Assembly: GCA_036397635.1 (NCBI GenBank)
Contig: DASWIP010000103.1
Span: 1 to 25,773, forward strand
Direction of reading: 5' to 3'
DNA: 25,773 nucleotides
DNA from: DASWIP01 sp036397635
GTDB lineage: Bacteria; Actinomycetota; AC-67
Position numbers and translations under genes: made by a program. The notes beneath the pieces were generated by a model. That model searched no databases. It saw nothing but the letters and a program-made list of their open reading frames with translations, and was not told the origin of the DNA. Shown here one piece after another: positions 20,011 through 25,773 of this stretch. Within the stretch, counting starts at the first letter, position 1. Each line of letters opens with the position of its first letter.

Positions 20011-22461
20011 ATGGCGCCCATCACCACGATCGATCTCCCCGACGCGTTCGAGCCCCAGAAACGGGGCCAGCACTGGTACCTGGAGACCGAGGGCCGTGAG
20101 GTGAAGCTCTCGAACCTTCCCAAGCTGTTCTGGCCGCACACGGGCTACACCAAGGGAGACCTGCTCGGCGCCTACTACAACCTCGCCCCCTTCCTGCTCC
20201 CATACCTGCACGACCGCCCCCTGACGCTGCGGCGCATGCCCGACGGGGCGGATGGGCCAGAATTCTACGAGAAGCAAGCACCGTCCCATACGCCGGATTG
20301 GGTCCCACGCGCCTACATCGAGGGCCACGGACGCAAGGGCGCAACCGACTTCCTGCTCGCGCAGGACACCGCGTCGCTGCTGTACATCGCCAACCTCGGC
20401 TGCATCGAGATGCATCCCATGCACGCGCGCCAGACCCGCTTCGACCGTCCCGACTACGCGTTCTTCGATCTGGATCCGTTCCCCCCGATCGAGTTCGCGA
20501 CCGTCCGCAAGGTCGCGATCGTGATCAACGAAGCGCTGACGCGGCTGGGGCTGCGCGCGTACCCGAAGATCTCCGGCGCGACCGGCATCGTGGTCTACGT
20601 CCCGCTGGACGGCTCGCATTCCTACGAGCAGGCGCGCGCGTTCGTCGAGCGCATCTGCCGGATCGTCCACCGCTCGTGGCCCGAGGCGACCACGATGGAG
20701 TGGGAGATCCCCAAGCGCGCCGGAAAGGTGTTCCTGGACTTCGCGATGGTCAGCGAGGGACGCAACATCGCCAGCGTCTACTCGGTGCGGCCGACGCCGA
20801 CGGCGACCGTGGGCGTTCCGGTCACGTGGGAGGAGATGGCCACCGACGTCGAGCCGGAGGACTTCACGATCGCGACGGTGTGGGAGCGGCTCGAGCGGGT
20901 AGGCGACCTGTTCGAGCCGATGCGCGCCGCCGGTACCCCGGACGGCCAGAACCTGTCCCAGGCGATGACCGACATCGGCTTGGACCCGGAACAGTTCGGT
21001 TCCCAGGCGAGCAGCGCGCCCGCCCCCCCACCCGCGGAACCGCTGAAGGAGTACAAGCGCAAGCGCGCCTTCGACGTCACGTCCGAGCCCGAGGGCGCGC
21101 TCGCGGTCGGCAACGACGACTACTTCATGATCCACAAGCATCACGCGCGCCGCCTCCACTACGACCTGCGCCTCGAGCGGGGCGGCGTCCTGGTCTCCTA
21201 CGCGATCCCGCGTGGCCTGCCCGAGGAGCCGAATGTGCGGCGCCTCGCCGTCCACGTCGAGGACCACCCGATCGAGTACGGCTCGTTCGAGGGCTCGATC
21301 CCCAAAGGCGAATACGGCGCCGGCGAGGCACGCATCTACGACGACGGGCGCTACGAGGCGCTCGAGTGGGAGGACAACAAGCTCACGATCCGGCTGCACG
21401 GCGCGCGGGTCCAGGGCGAGTACCACATCGTGCAGACCGACGGGAAGAACTGGCTGCTGTTCCGCTCAGCGCGCGAGGCGCCGATGCCATCACCGGCGCC
21501 GGCACCACGGATCGAGCCGATGCTGGCGACGCTGACCAAGGGCGCGTTCGACGACGGCGGCTGGCTGTTCGAGCCGAAGTGGGACGGGGTCCGCACGCTC
21601 GCGTACATCGAACGCGGCACCCTGCGGCTCATCTCCCGACGCGGCCGGGATGTGACCGAGCAGTACGGCGAGCTGGAAGGGATCGCCGAGCAGCTCTCCG
21701 CGCGCAACGGACTGGTCGACGGCGAGATCGTCGCTCTGGACGAGAAGGGCCGCCCATCGTTCGAGCGGATCCAGCAGCGGTTCACGCTCGCAAGACCTTC
21801 GGCGCGCGCGCGCGAGCAGGTGCCGGTGGATTTCCTCGCGTTCGACCTGTTGTGGCTCGACGGGGAAAGCCTGATGGACCGCCCGGTCGAGGAGCGTCGC
21901 GCGCTGCTCGACCGGCATCTGGTGCCGGGTCGGCGTGTGCAGCTATCACCGTGGATCCTCGAGAAGGGCATCGCGTTCTTCGAGGCAGCGTCCGCGCGCG
22001 GGCTGGAGGGGATCGTCGCCAAGCGGCTCGGCTCTATCTACCGGCCGGGGCAGCGATCGAAAGACTGGCTGAAGATCAAGGCGACCCGTGAGCAGGACTG
22101 CATCATCGTCGGCTGGTCACCGGGCAAAGGCGGCCACACCGGCGACATCGGCTCGCTGCTCGTTGCGGTGTACCGGGACGGGACGCTCGAGTACGCGGGC
22201 CATGTCGGGACCGGCTTCGATGCTCGGATGCTGCGGATCTTGAAAGACGCGCTCGAACCGCTCGAGACCGACACGCCGGCGGTGACACCACCGGAACGCT
22301 CGGAAGTCGAAACCGGCGCCGTGCACTGGGTCCGCCCAGAGCTGATCTGCACCGTCGAGTACCTCGAGTTCACGTCGGCGGGCCGGATGCGCGCGGCAGT
22401 CTTCAAGGGGTTGCGCGAGGACAAGACGCCCCGCGACTGCGTGGTCGAACCCGAACGTTAG
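20011..22461 (+). CDS. ligD: Multifunctional DNA ligase D (POL-PE-LIG)
   Basis: LigD trims, fills and seals double-strand breaks held by Ku. The 816 residues carry all three domains in the mycobacterial order. The primase-polymerase domain (about 20-310) has the metal aspartates D153 and D155 in FFDLDP and D243 in FLDFAM. The 3'-phosphoesterase domain (about 345-490) has H377, H383, D385 and R387 (HHARRLHYDLRLE), H419 and Y423, with the spacing known for active enzymes. The ATP-dependent ligase domain (about 500-810) has K523 in EPKWDGVR, DGEIVALD (570-577), EGIVAKR (666-672) and DWLKIK (685-690). Nothing is missing. ATG 20011 is supported by the -10 box 8 nt upstream; the longer open frame overlaps Ku. 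Its TAG overlaps the convergent lipoprotein stop by 4 bp. Confidence 0.97.
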   Translation: MAPITTIDLPDAFEPQKRGQHWYLETEGREVKLSNLPKLFWPHTGYTKGDLLGAYYNLAPFLLPYLHDRPLTLRRMPDGADGPEFYEKQAPSHTPDWVPRAYIEGHGRKGATDFLLAQDTASLLYIANLGCIEMHPMHARQTRFDRPDYAFFDLDPFPPIEFATVRKVAIVINEALTRLGLRAYPKISGATGIVVYVPLDGSHSYEQARAFVERICRIVHRSWPEATTMEWEIPKRAGKVFLDFAMVSEGRNIASVYSVRPTPTATVGVPVTWEEMATDVEPEDFTIATVWERLERVGDLFEPMRAAGTPDGQNLSQAMTDIGLDPEQFGSQASSAPAPPPAEPLKEYKRKRAFDVTSEPEGALAVGNDDYFMIHKHHARRLHYDLRLERGGVLVSYAIPRGLPEEPNVRRLAVHVEDHPIEYGSFEGSIPKGEYGAGEARIYDDGRYEALEWEDNKLTIRLHGARVQGEYHIVQTDGKNWLLFRSAREAPMPSPAPAPRIEPMLATLTKGAFDDGGWLFEPKWDGVRTLAYIERGTLRLISRRGRDVTEQYGELEGIAEQLSARNGLVDGEIVALDEKGRPSFERIQQRFTLARPSARAREQVPVDFLAFDLLWLDGESLMDRPVEERRALLDRHLVPGRRVQLSPWILEKGIAFFEAASARGLEGIVAKRLGSIYRPGQRSKDWLKIKATREQDCIIVGWSPGKGGHTGDIGSLLVAVYRDGTLEYAGHVGTGFDARMLRILKDALEPLETDTPAVTPPERSEVETGAVHWVRPELICTVEYLEFTSAGRMRAAVFKGLREDKTPRDCVVEPER

Positions 22462-22994
22462 CTCTCAGCGGGGGCAGGCCCGAGCTCGATCGTGCCGAGC
22501 TGCTCGCCGTCCAGGACGAACCGGATCTGCGATGACCCCTCCATGGCGGAGGCGGGGACCGCAAGGAAGGATTCCAGCCCTCCGATGGCGGTCGCGCACG
22601 CGCCGCCGGGCGAGGAAGAGGTCGCGCTCACCGTCACGGTGGCGCCCTCGCGCATGACCGAGCGCGTCTCGACGCCGTAGCCGAGGCACCCTTCGACCCG
22701 CCACCATGCTGCGAGCGCCCACTCGGGCTCATCCGGGTCGTCGAATCTCACCTGCGGCAACGAGGACTCGCCGCTCTCCTGACAGTCGGATTGCCGGCTG
22801 TAGATCTCGATCCACTCCTCATCACTCATGGCGACGGCGAACTCCGGCCCCTCGACGCAGAACGTTGCGTTCTGGCCCTCCGACAGGACCCGGAAGCTCA
22901 CCTCGACCGGGGTCGGCGACGGCCCGACCAAGCCGGGATCCTCACCTCCGCCGCAGGCGACGAGGACGAGCAGACACAGCAAGTGAGGGCGCAT
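22458..22994 (-). CDS. Hypothetical lipoprotein
   Basis: The 178-residue protein begins MRPHLLCLLVLVACGGGEDP, a lipoprotein signal peptide with lipobox LVAC and the acylated cysteine at residue 14. The mature part has a Pro/Ser linker, an EVSFRVLSEGQNATFCVEGP-like beta segment and several beta strands to the end (SQIRFVLDGEQLGTIELGPA). Further cysteines at about 46, 71, 102 and 134 could pair. It looks like a compact extracytoplasmic beta-domain; no family is recognised. The ATG at 22994 is taken because the longer frame would bury the lipoprotein signal. The gene is divergent from the TPR gene and convergent with ligD. Confidence 0.78.
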   Translation of the reverse strand: MRPHLLCLLVLVACGGGEDPGLVGPSPTPVEVSFRVLSEGQNATFCVEGPEFAVAMSDEEWIEIYSRQSDCQESGESSLPQVRFDDPDEPEWALAAWWRVEGCLGYGVETRSVMREGATVTVSATSSSPGGACATAIGGLESFLAVPASAMEGSSQIRFVLDGEQLGTIELGPAPAES

Positions 22995-23004
22995 CGCACG
23001 TTCG

Positions 23005-23010
23005 ACGCTA
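23005..23010 (-). promoter_or_regulatory. Possible -10 box (TAGCGT) of the lipoprotein gene
   Basis: On the minus strand TAGCGT ends 10 nt before the ATG at 22994. The distance is at the long end of the pattern seen elsewhere in the window, so a very short leader is also possible. Confidence 0.35.
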
Positions 23011-23058
23011 CAAGTCCACCCGGCGTTCCGCACGTATCGGCGGATGCGGAGATGCGCA

Positions 23059-23064
23059 TAGGAT
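23059..23064 (+). promoter_or_regulatory. -10 box (TAGGAT), likely leaderless start of the TPR gene
   Basis: TAGGAT ends 7 nt before the GTG at 23072. An in-frame ATG at 23063 overlaps the box and so is unlikely to be the start. Confidence 0.48.
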
Positions 23065-23071
23065 GCTCGGC

Positions 23072-23590
23072 GTGAAGCTGCTCGATCGACACGGACGACG
23101 CCTGCGGGACGCTGCTCGCCTGCGTCGCGCCGGCGACGCGCCCGGGGCGATCGACGTTCTCGCCGAGGTCCTCACCGCGGACGCCGACCACGTGGCGGCC
23201 AACGCCGAGATGGCGCGCGCGCTGCGGCTGCTCGACGATCCCGCGGGCGCGGAGGAGCATCTCCGGCGCGCGCTGGACGTCGTACTGGACTACACGCTGA
23301 TCTGCGAGCTGGCGGCGGCGCTGGCAGAGCAGGGACGGGTGGCCGAGGCCGAGGAGAGCCTGGACGCCGCGCTGTTCATGACCGAGAAGCAGCCGCGGCT
23401 GGATCCCGGCGAAGCGCTGCTCGTGCGTGCGGTCATCGCGCATGGCCAGGGGCGGGATGATGATGCTCGGGCGGCGCTGGCCAAGATCGTCCCGAAGCGC
23501 GCGCGCCGTGACACGCTTCGCTATGCCGAGCGCGTGCATGCATCGATCGACGCGTCAGCGGCTAGCGAGCCGCCACCGGCCGGAGTCTGA
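23072..23590 (+). CDS. TPR-repeat protein
   Basis: The 172-residue soluble helical protein consists largely of tetratricopeptide-like pairs: AARLRRAGDAPGAIDVLAEV (15-34), DHVAANAEMARALRLLDDPA (quoted part), AEEHLRRALDVVLDYTLICE (quoted part), LAEQGRVAEAEESLDAALFM and AVIAHGQGRDDDARAALAKI. Such proteins are scaffolds for protein-protein contact. The GTG start is chosen from the TAGGAT box 7 nt before it; a longer open frame to 22706 runs through the divergent lipoprotein gene. The 3' end overlaps the convergent NAD(P)-binding gene by 29 bp. No partner can be named. Confidence 0.78.
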   Translation: MKLLDRHGRRLRDAARLRRAGDAPGAIDVLAEVLTADADHVAANAEMARALRLLDDPAGAEEHLRRALDVVLDYTLICELAAALAEQGRVAEAEESLDAALFMTEKQPRLDPGEALLVRAVIAHGQGRDDDARAALAKIVPKRARRDTLRYAERVHASIDASAASEPPPAGV

Positions 23591-24356
23591 GCCCGAACTG
23601 CGCAGCCGCCGGCCCCGTGTCGGCGACCAGGTCGCGCGCGAGCAACTCGACCACCGTCTTGGGCGCACGGGCGATCGGCCCGAGCGGCACGACGCGCCCG
23701 CCGACGCCGCTCATCGTGACGGCTTCGGCGAAACTCATCTCGTCGGGCCCGCCGAGCTCCCAGACCCCGCGCACCTCGGCCTCGCGCCGGTCGGCGGCCA
23801 CCAGGACCTCGACCACATCGGCGAGCGAGACCGGCGTGATGCGCTGACGCCCCGATCCCGGCATCCCCAGCAGCGGGCCGCGCTTGAGCTGCTCGATCGT
23901 CGCGGGCAGCCCTTCGGCGATCGGCGCGCACCGGAAGATCGCGTACTCGAAGCCGCCGGCCTTGATGTGTTCCTCCGCCTTGCCCTTCGCGGCGAGGAAC
24001 TCGTTCTCGGCCTCGGGATCGGCACCCAGGTACGACAGGAAGATGAACCGGCGCACCTCGGCGGCGCGCGCGGCGATCACCGCCGCCTCGGTGAAGTCAC
24101 GGTTCAGATCGTCGTAGGAGACCCCGCGCCCGGGGAACAGTCCCCCGATCAGGTGAACGATCGTGTGCACGCGCGTGAGAGCGGACTCGAGCTTGGGCAC
24201 GTCGAGCGCGTCGCCGATCGCCAGGTGAACGCCTTGCGCGCGCGCTCCCGGATCGTCCCGGCGCACCAGCGCGCGCACCTCGCCACCCTCCCGAAGCAAC
24301 CGGGCGAGCAGCGCACGGCCCACCATCCCGGTCGCTCCGGTCACAAGAACGGGCAT
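23562..24356 (-). CDS. NAD(P)-binding Rossmann protein, atypical SDR (NmrA/NDUFA9-like)
   Basis: The 264-residue protein starts MPVLVTGATGMVGRALLARL, with the GxxGxxG dinucleotide motif at 7-13. LVRRDDPG follows strand 2, where an arginine pair favours NADP(H). HLIGGLF (about 68-74) and IFLSYLGAD (about 104-112) mark strands 4 and 5. The catalytic YxxxK of classical SDRs is not evident; AKGKAEEHIKAGGFEYAIFR (quoted part) is the pattern of NmrA/NDUFA9-like binders. It begins 3 nt after the acyl-CoA mutase stop, so it belongs to that operon. The substrate is unknown; redox sensing, quinone or sugar-nucleotide roles are possible. Confidence 0.85.
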   Translation of the reverse strand: MPVLVTGATGMVGRALLARLLREGGEVRALVRRDDPGARAQGVHLAIGDALDVPKLESALTRVHTIVHLIGGLFPGRGVSYDDLNRDFTEAAVIAARAAEVRRFIFLSYLGADPEAENEFLAAKGKAEEHIKAGGFEYAIFRCAPIAEGLPATIEQLKRGPLLGMPGSGRQRITPVSLADVVEVLVAADRREAEVRGVWELGGPDEMSFAEAVTMSGVGGRVVPLGPIARAPKTVVELLARDLVADTGPAAAQFGLRLRPVAAR

Positions 24357-24359
24357 GGC

Positions 24360-25773
24360 CTAGAACCGCGGCGCTTCGCGGTATTCGCCGAAGACGTCGC
24401 GGAGCGCTCCGATGATCTCGCCCTCGGTCGCCTCGACACGCGCAGCGTCCACGATCAACGGAATCAGGTTGCCGGTGCCGCGCGCGGCGTCGCGGAGCTG
24501 CTCGAGCGCCTTGCCGACCGCGCTTTCAGCGCGCTCGGCTCGCAGCAGCTCCAGTGAGGCGCGCTGCTCGCGTTCGACGTCGGGTGAGATGCGCAGGATG
24601 TCGATCTTCTTGGTCACCGTTTGCTCGAACTTGTTGACACCCACCACGACCCGCTTGCCCTTCTCGAAGCGGAGCTGATCGGCGAAGGCCGCGTCGGCGA
24701 TCTCCTGCTGGAACCAACCCTCCTCGATGCCGGCCAGGACCCCCGCCTTGATGCCCTTGCCGCCGCCGAGCTGCTCGATCGTGCGGAAATAGTCCTCGGC
24801 CTGCTGCTCGATCTGGTTGGTCAGCGCCTCGACGTAGTACGAGCCGCCGAGCGGGTCGATGACGTTGGCCGCGCCCGTCTCGTGCGCTATCACCTGCTGG
24901 GTTCGCAGCGCGATCTCGGCGGCTTCGTCGTTGGGCAGTGCGAGCACCTCGTCGAGCGCGTTGGTGTGCAGCGACTGCGTCCCGCCGAGCACCGCGGCGA
25001 GCGCCTCGATCGCGGTGCGCACGACGTTGTTGTACGGCTGCTGCGCCGTCAGGGACACACCGGCGGTCTGGGTGTGGAACTTCAGCATCAGCGCCTTCGC
25101 ATCGGTGGCGCCGTAGCGGTCGCGCATCCAGCGGGACCAGATGCGGCGAGCAGCGCGGAACTTGCAGATCTCCTCGAAGAAGTCGATGTGCGCGTCGAAG
25201 AAGAACGACAGTTGCGCGCCGAGGCTGTTCACGTCGAGGTTGCGCTCCTTGCCAAGCTCGATGTAGGCGAACCCATCGGCGAGGGTGAAGGCGAGCTCTT
25301 GCGCGGCGGTCGAGCCGGCCTCCCGGATGTGGTAGCCGGACACCGAGATCGGCTTGTAGGCCGGGATGTTCTCGGCGCAGTACTCCATGAGGTCGCCGAT
25401 CAGGCGCAGGTGCGGCTCGGGCGCGAAGAGCCACTCCTTCTGCGCGATGTACTCCTTGAAGATGTCGGTCTGCAGCGTGCCGCCGAGGTCGCGCCACGCG
25501 AAGCCTTGTCGCTCTGCTGCGACGAGATACATGGCGAACAGCACGACGGCGGGACCACTGATCGTCATCGAGGTGGTGATGTCGCCGAGCGGGATGCCGT
25601 CGAACAGGTGGTCCATGTCCCGCGCGGAGTCCACGGCGACGCCGCAATGGCCGACCTCGCCTTCGCTGCGGGGATCGTCGGAGTCACGACCCATCAGCGT
25701 CGGCATGTCGTAGGCGACGCTCAGGCCGGTTTGTCCCGCATCGAGCAGCATCTTGTAACGCTGGTTGGTCGCG
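24360..25773 (-). CDS. Methylmalonyl-CoA mutase family large subunit (5' end cut by window edge)
   Basis: This is the substrate-binding TIM-barrel part of a B12-dependent acyl-CoA mutase. The window holds the last 470 residues; the frame runs off the right edge with ATNQRYK before LLDAGQTGLSVAYDMPT. Conserved segments are DSDDPRSEGEVGHCGVAVDS, TTSMTISGPA, GTLQTDIFKEYIAQ, SVSGYHIREAGSTAAQELAF (quoted part), MLKFHTQTAGVSLTAQQPYN and NVIDPLGGSYYVE. The protein ends EYREAPRF without a B12-binding domain (no DxHxxG), so the cobalamin subunit must be encoded separately, as in isobutyryl-CoA or some ethylmalonyl/methylmalonyl mutases. The DIFKEY/QKEWLF region differs from what I recall of classical methylmalonyl-CoA mutase, so the true substrate is open. 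The SDR-like gene follows 3 nt downstream. Confidence 0.9.
   Translation of the reverse strand, partial: ATNQRYKMLLDAGQTGLSVAYDMPTLMGRDSDDPRSEGEVGHCGVAVDSARDMDHLFDGIPLGDITTSMTISGPAVVLFAMYLVAAERQGFAWRDLGGTLQTDIFKEYIAQKEWLFAPEPHLRLIGDLMEYCAENIPAYKPISVSGYHIREAGSTAAQELAFTLADGFAYIELGKERNLDVNSLGAQLSFFFDAHIDFFEEICKFRAARRIWSRWMRDRYGATDAKALMLKFHTQTAGVSLTAQQPYNNVVRTAIEALAAVLGGTQSLHTNALDEVLALPNDEAAEIALRTQQVIAHETGAANVIDPLGGSYYVEALTNQIEQQAEDYFRTIEQLGGGKGIKAGVLAGIEEGWFQQEIADAAFADQLRFEKGKRVVVGVNKFEQTVTKKIDILRISPDVEREQRASLELLRAERAESAVGKALEQLRDAARGTGNLIPLIVDAARVEATEGEIIGALRDVFGEYREAPRF

Noticed and set aside
22706..23071. Long N-terminal extension of the TPR frame on the plus strand.
   Set aside because: It overlaps the lipoprotein gene, is Arg/Pro/Ser-rich, and a -10 box marks GTG 23072.
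1..25773. Search for tRNA, rRNA, CRISPR arrays, transposases, attachment sites and phage genes.
   Set aside because: None was recognised by eye; gaps are short and almost all sequence is explained by protein genes.

Overview
The window is very GC-rich and gene-dense. It reads as a chromosomal segment from an actinomycete-like bacterium (Actinomycetota), probably from a deep or uncultured lineage. The supporting signs are a DUF3152 zinc-peptidase-like protein, a POL-PE-LIG type LigD beside Ku, an LPXTG-anchored surface protein, and a gene order resembling the mycobacterial Rv3024c-Rv3039c neighbourhood. Many genes also carry a TANNNT box 6-10 nt before the start codon, the actinobacterial leaderless-transcript signature. 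The lineage call rests on recognition only. No rRNA, tRNA, CRISPR array, transposase or prophage gene was found, and no gap between genes exceeds about 180 bases.

Layout. Positions 1-1997 (minus) hold a cysteine desulfurase and mnmA, translationally coupled, for tRNA 2-thiouridine; mnmA runs off the left edge. Positions 2054-4015 (minus) hold a secreted PGRP amidase with three SLH-like repeats. Positions 4194-5627 (minus) hold a PaaK-like adenylate-forming protein with a degenerate ATP loop. Positions 5745-8430 (plus) hold a methyltransferase, a small ORF and a GH57 glucan branching enzyme. Positions 8420-11360 hold a 2OG-oxygenase-like protein (minus), a membrane protein coupled to LemA (plus) and a metzincin-like DUF3152 protein (minus). 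Positions 11382-12662 (plus) hold a GT4 glycosyltransferase. Positions 12674-15872 (minus) hold a hexapeptide acyltransferase, a second methyltransferase, a membrane protein and an enoyl-CoA hydratase. Positions 15992-17680 (minus) hold an LPXTG Asp-box propeller protein. Positions 17818-19115 (plus) hold a DUF72 protein coupled to a glyoxalase-like protein. Positions 19120-22461 hold divergent Ku and LigD, the bacterial end-joining pair. Positions 22458-25773 hold a lipoprotein, a TPR protein, an NAD(P)-binding protein and the C-terminal part of an acyl-CoA mutase.

The most interesting system is the methyltransferase, GH57 enzyme, GT4 enzyme, hexapeptide acyltransferase and second methyltransferase. 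Their families, strands and order match what I recall of the mycobacterial methylglucose lipopolysaccharide (MGLP) locus Rv3030-Rv3038c. The flanking mnmA/cysteine desulfurase and enoyl-CoA hydratase also match the recalled mycobacterial neighbours. I infer that this organism makes an intracellular methylated, acylated alpha-glucan. In this window the locus is interrupted by an oxygenase-like gene, a membrane-protein/LemA pair and a DUF3152 gene.

Two start-site classes are visible. About ten genes have TANNNT immediately upstream and no leader. Others have strong GGAGG-type ribosome binding sites. Several hairpins, palindromes and short tandem repeats sit between or inside genes.
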